From Naumovozyma dairenensis CBS 421 (lineage: Eukaryota; Ascomycota; Saccharomycetes; Saccharomycetales; Saccharomycetaceae), in NCBI RefSeq assembly GCF_000227115.2, contig NC_016483.1:1054001-1118000 (forward strand): a DNA stretch of 64,000 bases. Reading direction: 5' to 3'. Shown here piece by piece: positions 8,976 to 20,023 of this stretch. The translations under genes were made by a program, and so were the position numbers. The notes beneath the pieces are model-generated. The model was not told where the DNA came from, did not search any database, and saw only the letters and a list, made by a program, of their open reading frames with translations. Position 1 is the first letter of the stretch. Every line of letters begins with the position of its first letter.

Positions 8976-10630
8976 TGTGCTTTATATTGTAGCGTTGTTT
9001 TCCCTCTTCAGAGCAATGAATTAGAAGTACGAGTGCAAGTTCAGAGGATCTAGCAAATAATGAATGGTACAATCACTCTACTTTAAATATTTTCTAGTTC
9101 AGTCTAGTTGATATAAAGTCTACGTACGTAAATATCTTTAATTTAACAAAAGCTTGTTTAGTTCTGATGATGAAAATTCGCATGAATTACTAGAATAATT
9201 ATTCTCGAAGCCAATGAGTGATTTGAAAAATTATTGTTCCGGAGAGTAAGCCCGCAGTGCTGTTCCACTTGAGTCATAGTAAAAATCATGCTCGAGAGGG
9301 TAACCCATATTTTATGTAAGAAAAAAAGGAAAAGCTGAAAACTGTGGCATTCAGGCGGGCAGGTCTGGGTGTTTATCCGTGGGTTGTTATGCGGATATAT
9401 TACCTTCACTTTAAATATCAAAGATGCCTTTTAGAAGCGGGTTGAGCATTTTCTCTTCCTACTGATAACTAGCATTAGGCATTTACTATAGTTAAATGAT
9501 TCTAAGAGCTGGAGATGTAATATAGGTGTCACATCTTGGAACCAGCTATATACAAACTCTTCTTATCTATCATTTATGACTTTATTTTCACTCCCTTTCA
9601 AACCAAAATTAATTTGTGTCGGAGTTCGGAGTTCCCTTAAATAAAAGTATACATAGCGCCGTTCATCATTCGATGAAGATTTGAAGGAAGAAGATTATGT
9701 CAAATAGGTAGATTGATGTCAAAAACAAATTAGCCTAATGTTTAGCAGCTCCTCGACTGTTTTCTTGAATAACCATACATCAAGGTCTTATGAAAGTCTG
9801 TTGGATTATAGAAAAGAAGCCCACTGTGCCTTCAAAAGATTATGCGATTTTACAGTCTAATAATTGTGCAGTTCTATACGTGAATTTTTTTTTCGTTTTT
9901 AAACTGGTCTTCTTTTTGTTCAACCTCACACCAGAAGAGCTTGCTGAAACAGAAAAGTAATCACCAAAACTCCGCGTTTAAGTTAGGATCAAATATAACT
10001 TACCACTATTTTGTAGGTACAGGATATAGCCTATGTATGTCTATATATATATATAAGAGGTCCCGACGACTACACATATCTATGCTAGATTTCTGTATAT
10101 AAGTTGGTGTAGGGCGCAGTTCAACTAAGCTTCCCTTCCCACTTTGGTAAGATGCTTGGGGTTTATTCATCTTCATTTCTTGAAAAGCGTGCAAGTATTT
10201 TTTGTTGCGGCAGTATGTACACAATATAGCTGCTAAAAAGACAGACTAAGGCGAATATCCTCATAATTTAAATCATATGTGTAAACCTTCCGAGGCTATA
10301 CCCCATCTCATGGGGAAATAAAGTGAGGGCACATTTTTTAAATGGTATTTCAAGTTTCTTGCGCTCTCAGCATGACATTTATCGACATTTTTGCATTTAT
10401 TTGGATTTAGTTTTGCATATTGGTTCAACTTTTTATCTTAAAAAGATTCCAAATGACGACGTGTAAATGTGCAAAGTTCGCTCCAGTTTTTCCAATTATT
10501 CCCAGATATATAATCCTTTGCTTCCAATTCAATTAATCATAGTTCATTGTGCACCATAATGTATTCTAAGATACACATTATGCAACTGAGATGAGATTGA
10601 TAACTCCTCAGTTCAATGATGGTTTAAATC
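8976..10630. other. Long non-coding stretch (HOM3 promoter and beyond)
   Basis: About 1.65 kb without a supported gene. The proximal part is the HOM3 promoter with a Gcn4 site. Frames at 9158-9421 and 10006-10224 are short and look random. The remainder, down to the 3' end of the next minus-strand gene, shows T-rich tracts and nothing I can name. It may be the site of a lost ancestral gene. Confidence 0.55.
9270..9276. promoter_or_regulatory. Gcn4 site upstream of HOM3
   Basis: TGAGTCA is a perfect Gcn4/AP-1 core, 295 bp upstream of the HOM3 ATG. HOM3 is a known Gcn4 target in S. cerevisiae. Binding here is inferred from the motif and its position. Confidence 0.65.
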
Positions 10631-11443
10631 TTAATCATCTTCATGCTGTTTCAGACATTGGATCAATTGGTCTACTTTATTATTGCTATAGTTCCTTTTA
10701 TTAATGTTCTTACTTTGGTCTTTGTTTTCAATCTGTCTCTTCTGCTCCCTAACCAATCGTAATTTTTCACTTTTGGCAACCAATTGATCAATCCTTTTGA
10801 ATATTTCTTCCTTCTTAATTTTTTTACTAAAAACTAACAATTCATTGATTTCTTTCACTGTAATATAATCTGAATCTTCTTCCTCTTCTTCTTCTTCCTT
10901 CTCAGCATATCTAATGCTCTTACTTGTATTTTTATCTTCCAAGTTCCTTTTTCTGGTACGTTGTGGCGTACTAGTACTCCGAGGAAAATCATCGATAAGA
11001 ACATTATTTTGTCTACATATTGTGGCAGCTAATTGAGTAATCTCATCCACTGTCGTGATCATATTTTTTAATAAGACATCAGGATCTGGATCATCACCAC
11101 TTTCGATTCTTTGCCTTTTCCTTTTCTCGAAATGGTTATGTATCAATGAGCTGACTTTTATTGGTGTCGTTGTAGAATCTGAGGTAGCCGTTGTACTTTG
11201 CGTTATATTACTGCTATCTTGTCGTTGCTGTTGTGATTGTCGAAGTGGTGTAGTAATGGGACTAAGAAATTCCGAGCGAGAATGTGATATAAATGAAGAC
11301 GTACTAGAGTCTGATGTTGATGACAATGATGAATTAGGAGAAGAAGATAGTGGCATGGTCCTTTGTCTTTCGCTTCTTCTTGTTTTCGTTATGGGAGCCC
11401 TTCCATCTTTGTTAGTCGGGGTATCTTGATCTGGTGAGGACAT
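10631..11443 (-). CDS. Unrecognised protein with a basic Ser-rich start and C-terminal coiled coil
   Basis: The gene has a true ATG at 11443 and 270 residues. The first third is Ser/Thr/Pro-rich with basic patches (KTRRSERQR), like a disordered nuclear tail. A middle segment with MITTVDEITQLAATICRQNN looks helical. An acidic run (seven Glu) at about residues 183-189 precedes a C-terminal highly charged helical region (about 195-265) that could form a coiled coil. The composition suggests a nuclear or chromatin-associated protein, but I recognise no family. Frame length, codon use and its place between HOM3 and SBH1 support a real gene. Confidence 0.75.
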   Translation of the reverse strand: MSSPDQDTPTNKDGRAPITKTRRSERQRTMPLSSSPNSSLSSTSDSSTSSFISHSRSEFLSPITTPLRQSQQQRQDSSNITQSTTATSDSTTTPIKVSSLIHNHFEKRKRQRIESGDDPDPDVLLKNMITTVDEITQLAATICRQNNVLIDDFPRSTSTPQRTRKRNLEDKNTSKSIRYAEKEEEEEEEDSDYITVKEINELLVFSKKIKKEEIFKRIDQLVAKSEKLRLVREQKRQIENKDQSKNINKRNYSNNKVDQLIQCLKQHEDD

Positions 11444-11832
11444 GTATTATTCTTTCAATATATATTGTAGTCAGCAGAAGTAAGTATGTTATAATAGAAA
11501 ATTTTTATCCCTCTGTGCAATCGTGTAGTTCTTAAGTGACCTAAGTGGCCTTCTCTTTCTTTTGTAGGGTTTTAATCGTTTGTTGGCTAGTTCGAAAGTT
11601 GTTGCATAATTCAATCTTTTAAACTTTAGCAGACTGCATCTAATTTAAATGCTAAGGCGGAGAGCAAAAACTAATACGCATATAAAACTTAACTTGAAAA
11701 CACAGCAAATTTGTATACAAAGGGTTTATACAACAACTTTAAGGCGATCACCAATGAATTTTTTTTTGTAATCATTATATTATACACTATTATAGGGTTA
11801 TAAAATAAAATATATGTAGACATGGTTTCTAA
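11444..11832. other. Intergenic region between the coiled-coil gene and SBH1
   Basis: 389 bp holding the promoter of the unrecognised gene and the 3' end of SBH1. Nothing else can be supported. Confidence 0.5.
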
Positions 11833-12081
11833 TTAAAATAGTTTAGAAGTAATTTTAGAAATGATATGTAGAGCCACGACGGAGAAAATAAAGCCGACAG
11901 CTAAAAACAATACAACCAATGGATCTATCTTCAAACCGGTAGCTTCATCTGAATAAATCTTTAACATTGGATTTGAACTAGGGCTAGAAGCACTTTCAGC
12001 TTTAGATTTAGCAGCAACTGGTGCTTGCTTTCTTTTCTGTAGTGTACGTTGACCTCCTGGTGGTGTAGATGTAGTTGCCAT
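11833..12081 (-). CDS. SBH1: Sec61 complex beta subunit
   Basis: This 82-residue protein matches Sbh1, the tail-anchored beta subunit of the ER translocon. It starts with a Pro/Gly-containing cytosolic tail (TPPGGQRTLQKRKQ), then LKIYSDEATGLKIDPLVVLF, then one membrane helix VVLFLAVGFIFSVVALHII near the C-terminus. The linker text and the ending ISKITSKLF are closer to S. cerevisiae Sbh1 than to its paralogue Sbh2. The start at 12081 is clear. It is divergent from SAS3. Confidence 0.96.
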   Translation of the reverse strand: MATTSTPPGGQRTLQKRKQAPVAAKSKAESASSPSSNPMLKIYSDEATGLKIDPLVVLFLAVGFIFSVVALHIISKITSKLF

Positions 12082-12656
12082 TGTAATTGATGATGATGAT
12101 ATATGGAGATAATAAATGTATTAATGTGGATATAGCGTAATATTTATCGACCTTCTTTTGAATGTATAGACTGTTAAAAGAACGTTTCTATGCTCATGCC
12201 TATGTTCTTGTATAAAGAAGTGAAGTAACAGTATAGTTAAATAACTTATAACATGTTACGTGTTTCGTACACGTCAAAGGGAAGCATATGTTTTCTATAA
12301 CTCCGGTCTCGTGATAAATCAATATCTAAGTTTCCAGTCAGGTGAAAAATTATTAATGGAAACTTAGAAATCCATACCCGTGACATTTCTTAAGGGTAGA
12401 CATACTCTTGTTCGATCAACTTCACAATAGCCGATGTTGTTTGTTTGTTTTGTTTAGTCTATAAACATCGACTGGTATAGGCAAGTGGCGTCTATAAGGA
12501 GAAGAGGTGCAAGACTATGCTTTAGTTCCTCGTTGGTCAAAAAAGGTCATGGTTCCTCAATCATAGCAATCCGGAAAGATCTTTTCTAGTTTGTTTCAGG
12601 TCAACTATTAAAAAGCACCAAGTTGGTTTGTTAAGCGAGGAAGATACACTGTGTGG
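12082..12656. promoter_or_regulatory. Divergent SBH1/SAS3 promoter
   Basis: 575 bp between two divergent genes. It contains an 11-bp inverted repeat, TCTAAGTTTCC at 12325-12335 and GGAAACTTAGA at 12358-12368, separated by 22 nt. No ORF is supported. Confidence 0.6.
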
Positions 12657-14316
12657 ATGGTGATAACAAACAAACCGGCTGATACGAATGAAAAGTTCGT
12701 AAAGTCAGGTAACATTCCAACTCTCTCTACAGACTGCAAGTCAAATTCAAATTCTGATACTGATAAATCCTCTCCGATGTCTTCTTCGAAAAGAAGAAGT
12801 CCTTCCATCTTGAAAAACCTAGTCATTGACGACAATATTCATTCTAAAGCTCAACAATTGTACTTAAACTCAAATGGTACTGATGCTTCTACTGATGAGG
12901 ATGTAGCGAGGAGGCCAAGAATGAGAAGGAATCAAGATAGGGCAAAGATCTCATATGTCTTTAAAAGAGGAAATAGTCGTCAAAATAGTAGTAGTAGAAG
13001 AGTAAAAGCGAAACACACACAATTAGCTAATCAAGTTAATGAACAACAAGAGTATTCTCCATATAATCATACACTACCTTTGGGTTTGAATGATGCTAAT
13101 AAATTGAATGAGAATGTCCAGTTCAACCCGATCCATAACGATTCAATTGATACCTCTAGTTTAAACGATACCACTAATCATGATACAACCCCATTGATAT
13201 ACAATTATGATTATTCAACAATTAAAATAAAGTATGATCCATTGAAATATTTTAATTTTCAAAAAAATTTGGAATTCTCATCATCTTCTTTATATACTAA
13301 TAGTGAAGAACAGCAGCAAGAAGAGCACGAGGAACAAGAAGATGACGTCAAAAAGTTCCAAAAAATATCAAAGCAATTACAAATTAACAGTAGTAACGAT
13401 AACATGATAAATATTAATCCCCAACAGAAATACTCACATCACTTCCCTTATAATGGCGCCATCTTAAAACAAAAGGATTATTCCACTTCAAATACATTTC
13501 CTAATTCAAATGATAGAGATTTTTTTCTAAAATTATTGAAACACTCTAAACATGCCTCTTATTTCAATTCAAATACTACTTTAGCAAATCATTCTAATAG
13601 AAATGATAAATCAATAATCGGAAAGAATAAAATTAGAAGTAAACTGAAAATAACGACAGTCGTAAATTCGTCAATTGAATACATTCATATTAATAATTAT
13701 GAAATTAAAACATGGTATAAATCCCCATACCCATTATCAACGAATAAAAATAAGATTTTATACATCTGTGAACTTTGCTTGAAAAATTCCAACTCGAGGC
13801 AAACCCATTATAATCATCAATTCAAATGTACAAATCATCGAAATAATAATAACATTAAAACTCCTCCTGGAAATCAAATCTATTTTGCTCAAATAAATGG
13901 ACTATCAATTTGGGAAATTGATGGTCGTGAAAATATTGAATATTGTAGAAACTTATGTCTCTTGTCAAAATTGTTCCTAAACTCTAAAACTTTATATTAT
14001 GATGTGGAACCCTTCATTTTTTATGTATTAATGAAACAGACGAAAGACTCATATGATTATAATTTCATTGGTTATTTTTCAAAAGAAAAATCTAATTCTC
14101 TAAATTATAATTTAAGTTGTATATTAACTTTGCCAATTTATCAAAGAATGGGATATGGAAATTTTTTAATGGAATTTTCTTATTTATTGTCAAGAAGAGA
14201 ATTCAAATTAGGTACTCCAGAAAAACCATTGAGTGATCTTGGTTTATTATCATACAGAAATTTCTGGAAAATTAAAATCGCAAAAACTTTATTACTAATT
14301 AAAAATGCATTTGAAC

Positions 14317-14357
<41 letters not shown>

Positions 14358-15299
14358 CAGGCTCAATTAACATTGAAAACAATCACCTTGAATGATTTGG
14401 CTAACTTAACAGGAATGACTACAACCGATGTGATTTTTGGTCTTGAACAATTAAAATTACTATATTATCATACTCCATCGGTACCATCACCTGCATCCTC
14501 ACAATTTTCACCGAATAAAGAGGAAGTTAAAATCAAAATCAAAATCAAATCATGGTCAATTCTACAAGAATTAGTAGATAACTGGGACTCCAAAAATTAT
14601 CCAAATGTTGAACCAGAATTATTAATTTGGAAACCAATGATTTTTGGTCCATCTTTTGGTATAAATACATTACAACCACCGCCCCCAATATCACCGCCTT
14701 TGCAACATCATCAACAATCAGACTCGATATCACTAAATACAACTTCAGGTGATTTTTTCAGTGACCATATTAATACTTTAACCAATTTTATGAGTGATGA
14801 TATTAACGACCCAAGAGATCTAGAAACTGTAACATTGGAATCACTATTAAAGAAAAATGAGGCACTTCAAAAAATATCTGACCTTCCTAAGTCCTCTAAT
14901 GATTTGGGAGAAACCCTTGACCATGCTGGTGGTGATGAAGAATGGAAACTATGTTACAAAGAACCAATATTACCGAGTACTACGATCGCTATTACTACTA
15001 TGAATAGTGGAACAAATGTAATAAACTATAATAATAATAATAATAATAATAGTAGTAATAAGAGCAAGAATAAACGACCACAAAAGGCGATATTCTCCTC
15101 CGAAATCCAAATAACGGAGCAAGAAGGGGAAGATGACGAGCCTGATGACGATATTGGAGACATAAGTAATACTCTAGAGGACATAGATAACAACGATGAT
15201 GATGATCAAGAATATAGTAGTAACGACGTAGACGAAGACGATGAGGAGGATGATGATGAAGAAGAAGAAGAAAATCTAGTGTCTGATGAGGAAGTGTAA
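12657..15299 (+). CDS. SAS3: MYST-family histone acetyltransferase Sas3
   Basis: The first ATG at 12657 gives 880 residues, near the 831 of S. cerevisiae Sas3, catalytic subunit of the NuA3 histone H3 acetyltransferase. The MYST zinc finger (CELCLKN through HQFKC) lies near residues 370-390. Then come LCLLSKLFLNSKTLYYDVEP with the lysine autoacetylated in MYST enzymes, the catalytic cysteine in SCILTLPIYQRMGYG with its acetyl-CoA loop, and the catalytic Glu in GTPEKPLSDLGLLSYRNFW. A poly-Ser run (TCA repeat at about 14318-14357) interrupts the C-terminal part of the domain. The tail is extremely acidic, as in Sas3. The long C-terminal region and the SBH1 neighbour favour Sas3 over Esa1 or Sas2. 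Confidence 0.93.
14318..14357. repeat. TCA trinucleotide repeat in SAS3
   Basis: Roughly thirteen TCA units encode a serine run in the MYST region. It is in frame and likely length-variable between strains. Confidence 0.85.
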
Positions 15300-15821
15300 T
15301 ATTCGTTACTATTTCGGAACAACCCTTGACATATATCTCTGACCTAATAGAGAACGCAATATTAATAGTTTTGAGTTTTCGCCCTATGTACAAGTTCTAT
15401 TAAAAGTTGGTGTCATATCAACACTAAAGGACTGTCTGCGGACTGTGATGACACTAATAATTTTCCATGACTATCCCTATTCAAGTATTCGGCCAATATG
15501 CTAATAATATTGGTAAAAATCAGAATATTTTGGCACATAGCTACATATATAAAAATCAGACTATCTGTGCCTTTGAAGGGTTCAAGGTAGGTTGTGACAT
15601 GACCCGCACAATCCTGCCCGGTATGACTGAAACTGATGAATATTTTCTTACATTATGAATTTCTACATTATTATAAAATATTCTTGAACATATAGGTACT
15701 TTACACCTTCACAAAATTAAGTTAATATTAATTATTGAGTTAAATTAGAAAGAATTTCTCTATTCTATTACATGAAAAAAGATACATATGAAACAGTTAA
15801 AAATTAATTTTTATAATCTCC
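15300..15821. other. Region between convergent SAS3 and RPL34
   Basis: 522 bp. An ATG-started 63-codon frame at 15467-15658 (+) has no recognisable features and sits between convergent 3' ends, so I regard it as chance. The rest is AT-rich terminator-type sequence. Confidence 0.5.
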
Positions 15822-16658
15822 TTATTTCTTGCTCTTCTTTTCAGCCTTCTTAGCAGCTTCAGTTTGTTCCTTGACAACCTTCTTGACGATCTTTTGTTCT
15901 TCAATCAAGAAAGCTCTGACAATTCTTTCCTTAACACAGTTGGCACATCTGGAACCACCGTAGACTCTAGAAACAGTCTTGTGAGTCTTGGAGACAGAAG
16001 CATATTGTCTTGGTCTCAAAGCAGCGACACCTGGTAAAGCGATACCACAGTCACCACACTTTGGTCTGCTAGCCAACTTCTTGACGTGTTGGGCACGCAA
16101 GATACCACCTGGGGTCTTGACGACCTTGATCTTGTTAGACTTGGTGTTGTCTGTTTTGAAATTAATAATAAAAACAAAAATGTTTTAATTATAATGATTG
16201 TTAGTAATTCAGCTCCTAGTTCGTTAATAGATACGAAATTGAATGGTTTTTCCTTGTTTTGAGAACGGTTTAAAAATTACTGATTGGGAGAAAACGAGCC
16301 TGTAAATTCTGGTAACCATGGAAGTTCTTTCACTATCTGGAGTTTGCTATTTTATACTTCAAATATGTAACATTCTTCTTTGCAGAAACTGGATTCAGCG
16401 TTTTTCTCTCACTAAATTTAGATTGTCATCTTCATAACCAAAGCGACTTCCGTAATTCTATGGTAGTATTTTCCTTCATTTCTAACATGTACGTTAAGGT
16501 ATTAAGTTATCTTTAAGTTCTGTATAATCTCCTTTTCTTTGCATGGAATCCGTAAGACAAATCAAATGTAGCTATCAAATCATTCAATTTCTTAATTATT
16601 GTAGGAATGCTTTTTACATACATGGATTTCTTCTTCTGAAAGTAACACGTTGAGCCAT
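15822..16658 (-). CDS. RPL34: Ribosomal protein eL34, with one intron
   Basis: The gene encodes a 121-residue large-subunit ribosomal protein in two exons. Exon 1 is 37 nt (16658 down to 16622) and encodes MAQRVTFRRRNP plus the first base of a Tyr codon. Exon 2 is 16150 down to 15822. The intron (16621-16151, 471 nt) starts GTATGT, has the branch site TACTAAC at 16206-16200, and ends CAG. Exon 1 length and split codon are the same as in S. cerevisiae RPL34A/B. Zinc-ligand pairs CGDC and CANC are present, and the C-terminus is Lys/Ala-rich. A Rap1 site lies about 331 bp upstream. A or B orthology cannot be fixed because the region is a mosaic. Confidence 0.97.
16200..16206 (-). other. RPL34 intron branch site TACTAAC
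   Basis: The reverse strand reads the invariant yeast branch sequence TACTAAC, about 49 nt before the 3' splice site at 16151. The donor GTATGT is at 16621-16616. Confidence 0.92.
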
Positions 16659-17392
16659 TTTATGTGGTTGTTTCCTTTACTGGTATGATCGTTCTGCTAT
16701 TATGCCAAATTTCAACTACTACTTTTAAATCTTGTTAGTTCCGGTAATATTTTTGATATCTACTCAGACGCCTCCAAAGGCTACACGGTCTGTCGCTGGA
16801 ACCTCCGTCTACGTTAGTGGATCTGGGGCAGATGGTTCACAGCGGTTTAGAAGGAACGATTTTTTCCCAAAGGAGACTACCTCCCAATCTCGCTCCGTGT
16901 AGAAAAGGCAACCGAATCCGGTTCAAGGGCAGGAAGTTCAAATTATCTTCGTCAATAAAACTATCTATCTGAAACCCATACATTTGAAACATCCGTACAT
17001 TGTGGGGAAATAAAGTGACTGCACTATGCATGGACTGGATTAGACTATGTAAGTGCGTGTTCCTAATGTTTATATATATCCACATCTTGAATCGGTACTG
17101 AATATTTCTGTGGATTCCATGTTATAAATAGGTTATGCTTCAGCCCTCGAAGCTAAAGATGCTTCGATCATTCCAAAACAGTGGCAGTTTTAATCCATCT
17201 GTAAGAGACAGAATGGGTACTTATTTTCTACTTGAAAATGATGAAGATGGTGAAGTATAAAAGTGAGATTGCATTTTTTAAATAGTCTTTTTACTTATAT
17301 CTTGGTAAAACAAATCTAAAAATATATAGTGCTTTTACAACTTATATATTACAGAGTTATTACACGATACTGCTGCATCATTAAAGATACGC
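16659..17392. promoter_or_regulatory. RPL34 promoter and HMF1 3' region
   Basis: 734 bp. It includes a Rap1 site and a 7-bp hairpin (TCGAAGC at 17147-17153, GCTTCGA at 17161-17167). The 82-codon minus-strand frame at 16837-17085 overlaps the Rap1 site and is not supported as a gene. Confidence 0.6.
16989..17000 (+). promoter_or_regulatory. Rap1 site of RPL34
   Basis: ACATCCGTACAT fits the ribosomal-protein-gene Rap1 box and lies about 331 bp upstream of the RPL34 ATG, within the distance usual for such genes. Only one good match was seen by eye. Confidence 0.7.
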
Positions 17393-17779
17393 TTATTCAT
17401 TTTCAGCTGCAATGACTTCCATTTCTAAATCAGCATTCAATGGCAATGCTGCGACAGCAACACATGATCTAGCTGGTTTGTGGACGTTGAAATATTTGGC
17501 ATAAACAGTATTAAATTCTGCAAAGCTATTGATATCAGCCAAAAAAATATTGACTTTAATAATTCTTTCTAATGAAGAGTTACTAGCTTCTAGAACTTTT
17601 TTCACGTTTTGAATAACTTGTTCCGCTTTGTCAGCAATTGAACCTTCGACTGGTTTATTATCAGAAGTCAATGGAATTTGACCTGAGAGAAAGATCAAAT
17701 TGTTGGCCTTCATGGCATGAGAATACGACGCCGCAGCAGATGGTGCTTCGCTACAATTAATAGGTGTTAAGGTAGTCAT
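17393..17779 (-). CDS. HMF1: RidA/YjgF-family imine deaminase Hmf1
   Basis: This 128-residue protein belongs to the RidA family, trimeric enzymes that hydrolyse reactive imines made by PLP enzymes such as threonine deaminase. Typical text is NNLIFLSGQIPLT, then EASNSSLERIIKVNIFLADI, and the signature PARSCVAVAALPLNADLEMEVIA, with the conserved Arg that binds the carboxylate. There is no N-terminal mitochondrial presequence, so it matches cytosolic Hmf1 (YER057C, 129 residues) rather than mitochondrial Mmf1. In S. cerevisiae it also neighbours RPL34 and PET117. Confidence 0.95.
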   Translation of the reverse strand: MTTLTPINCSEAPSAAASYSHAMKANNLIFLSGQIPLTSDNKPVEGSIADKAEQVIQNVKKVLEASNSSLERIIKVNIFLADINSFAEFNTVYAKYFNVHKPARSCVAVAALPLNADLEMEVIAAENE

Positions 17780-18075
17780 TTTGGTTGCTTTTCTTCGTCT
17801 TCGGATAATAATATAAACCTTTTATTTGTCAAGTACCAATTGATATATTGTACAACTATGTCTTAAGTTATAAAACTCTTGGTCGTGAGACGTAGTGAGC
17901 CAATTTTGAATGACGCTATCGAGATTGAAACTTATAAATGCGAGTTAAGGCACGTACGGTGAAAATTGTCCGAAACATCTTTACAACAATATCCCCTTGT
18001 TAAACAGATGAGTTAATACTTTACTTGAGTCACCATATCAACTCAAGTAGCAAGAATGTAAGAATAAAAGTAAAA
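17780..18075. promoter_or_regulatory. Divergent HMF1/PET117 promoter
   Basis: 296 bp between divergent genes. No further motif is supported with confidence. Confidence 0.5.
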
Positions 18076-18423
18076 ATGAGTAGGGCAAGTAAAATAACAT
18101 TTACATTAGCATGCATATTTACTGTTACGACAACGGTCGGTGTTCATATGGTACAAGCGTTAGAGAGGGAAACGCTCCATCAAGGTCCAATAAAGGATGC
18201 TAAAAGGGTGGCTGAAAAGAAACGTCTTAAAGATTCTTCAGGAGATGAAGTGCCCTTGGGAAAACAATTTGGCAGTAGCGATCCTTCCAAAGAGAAGAAA
18301 CGATTGTTTAATAAAACTGAACATGAAATGCAAGCAGAACTAAAGAAGAAATACGAACAACTACAACCATTATCAGGAGAGATAGTAACAGAAGATGGAG
18401 AAGTCGTTCAATCGAATAAATAA
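18076..18423 (+). CDS. PET117: Pet117, cytochrome c oxidase assembly factor
   Basis: The ATG at 18076 gives 115 residues (107 in S. cerevisiae). The upstream part of the frame opens at a TTG codon and is not needed. The start MSRASKITFTLACIFTVTTT is a short membrane or mitochondrial-targeting segment, followed by the family text ERETLHQGPIKDAKR and a charged helical tail. Pet117 is a small inner-membrane protein required for cytochrome oxidase assembly, working with haem A synthase. Gene order HMF1-PET117-PCL6 matches S. cerevisiae. Confidence 0.93.
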   Translation: MSRASKITFTLACIFTVTTTVGVHMVQALERETLHQGPIKDAKRVAEKKRLKDSSGDEVPLGKQFGSSDPSKEKKRLFNKTEHEMQAELKKKYEQLQPLSGEIVTEDGEVVQSNK

Positions 18424-19111
18424 CAATGAGTGTTTGTAGTTTCTTCTTTTATAATTACTTCTATGCCACATGCTTCTGATGTCTTCTGGTGTATACCGTA
18501 TTTCTATATAAATAATTTTAATAGATAGGTAACGTCACAAAATCACATAACTACTATGCACTTTACAACAAAACTAGTGCATCCCTAGCTCCGAGAAATT
18601 CAACTATTGCCATTAAACTGTTCTTTAAACTTTCATAATGTAGTATGAATTCTCTCCTTAAACCTTAAATTTTGGACTTAATGTCGAACATGAACCCCTG
18701 GGATCGGCGCCCTTAATTTATGTGCCTCGTTCAATAACACGATTTTTAATTGTTTTTTTCTTGCATGTACATACTCCTTCGTAAAACGTAAATAACTGAA
18801 TGTCAGTAGCCAGTGTATGAGAGGTTGATCATACATTCTTTTGGAACTGGCCAACAAAATTCTCTCCCTTTCCCTTAGTTTCTTCGATTAAAATTGTAAG
18901 AAGTTGAATACTGACGTTCTTTCCTCCTTCATAAACACCATTTGAGTTTTTAAGAGAGACTTAGGAATGCCTCTATAGTCTCTCTCTCTTTGTTTATATA
19001 TTTCTTTATAGCCAAAGCCTGGAATTTATAGACTTAACTTTGTAATAACGTTTGGTATAGTTGTGTGACCGCGAAAGGAATACTATCGAGAACAGCACCA
19101 ATTTAGCAGGC
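18424..19111. promoter_or_regulatory. Promoter region of the Pho85 cyclin gene
   Basis: 688 bp with pyrimidine-rich stretches near 18945-19010. No ORF or specific site is supported. Confidence 0.5.
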
Positions 19112-20023
19112 ATGTTTTTTGAAGGAAACTCTATTACAAATTACAGTTCAGAGAAATCAAGAATTGTCACAGAAGAGGACTATTCTAGTAATGAACGGAG
19201 CAATTATTATGATAATGATGATATAAATTCACCAACTTCTCGATGGCGAGAAGTCAGTTCCGATGATGAATCATTGGTCAGTGTCCATGGGAAGTCAGTT
19301 CATGATCTGATACCCAACAAACAAAATCAAACTGTCATTCCAATTAAGCTGACTACTAGGGCTATTGTGAAAAAAATAGATAGATTAGACTCCTCTGCTG
19401 AAAAAAGAATAAGTTTACTACGTTTGTTAAGAATACCCTCATCTAAGGCTACTCGCATGATTATTCAAGTTCTTAAGAAAATTGACCGTAAATTCGATGA
19501 AAATTATGAAAACGGACTGATACATTACCAGAAAATAAATATTCCGGCTGACGATATTAAACATGTTTTGCAAAGCTTTTTAGGAAACCACCGTCTCAAG
19601 ATTGAATTAGAAGAATATTTGAATACTTTACAAAGACATTGTCCAATGAATACTATAGATTTATTGGCTTTATTAATCTACCTTGATAGGATCATTCAAA
19701 ATCTTTACAAATATCCATTAGATAAGAAACCAATATATCAATTTATGGCTAGTCGTTTTCAGCATAAACAAACATGTTTATCAAGAATCGTAAACTCTTG
19801 CACGGTTCATCGTTTAATTTTAGCAGGAATTACAGTCAGCTCAAAGTTTTTAAGTGACTTTACGTATAGTAACAAGCGCTATGCTCAAGCCAGCGGATTA
19901 ACATTGGAAGAATTGAATTACTTAGAGTTCCAATTCTTACGACTCACTAATTTCAATTTATCAGTCTCTCTCAACGAACTTGAAGATTACGGCACAGCAC
20001 TATGTAGTTGTTCACAAATATGA
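19112..20023 (+). CDS. PCL6: Pho85 cyclin of the Pcl6/Pcl7 type
   Basis: The ATG at 19112 gives 303 residues; 17 further codons upstream begin with TTG and lack an ATG. The C-terminal half is a cyclin domain of the Pho80 class: LLALLIYLDRIIQNL, then TVHRLILAGITVSSKFLSDF, then RYAQASGLTLEELNYLEFQFL. Pcl6 and Pcl7 bind the Pho85 kinase and help control glycogen metabolism. The position between PET117 and an FCY permease matches PCL6 (YER059W, about 420 residues), but the length is nearer PCL7 (YIL050W, 285). The protein could be orthologous to either member of this duplicated pair. Confidence 0.88.
   Translation: MFFEGNSITNYSSEKSRIVTEEDYSSNERSNYYDNDDINSPTSRWREVSSDDESLVSVHGKSVHDLIPNKQNQTVIPIKLTTRAIVKKIDRLDSSAEKRISLLRLLRIPSSKATRMIIQVLKKIDRKFDENYENGLIHYQKINIPADDIKHVLQSFLGNHRLKIELEEYLNTLQRHCPMNTIDLLALLIYLDRIIQNLYKYPLDKKPIYQFMASRFQHKQTCLSRIVNSCTVHRLILAGITVSSKFLSDFTYSNKRYAQASGLTLEELNYLEFQFLRLTNFNLSVSLNELEDYGTALCSCSQI

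Noticed and set aside
15467..15658. 63-codon ATG frame between SAS3 and RPL34
   Set aside because: It lies between convergent 3' ends and reads as random.
10311..17020. Shared TGGGGAAATAAAGTGA near 10.31 kb and 17.00 kb
   Set aside because: The match is about 16-20 bp and does not extend; no element boundaries were found, so I regard it as chance.
16837..17085. 82-codon frame upstream of RPL34
   Set aside because: It overlaps the Rap1 site and promoter of RPL34 and has no recognisable features.
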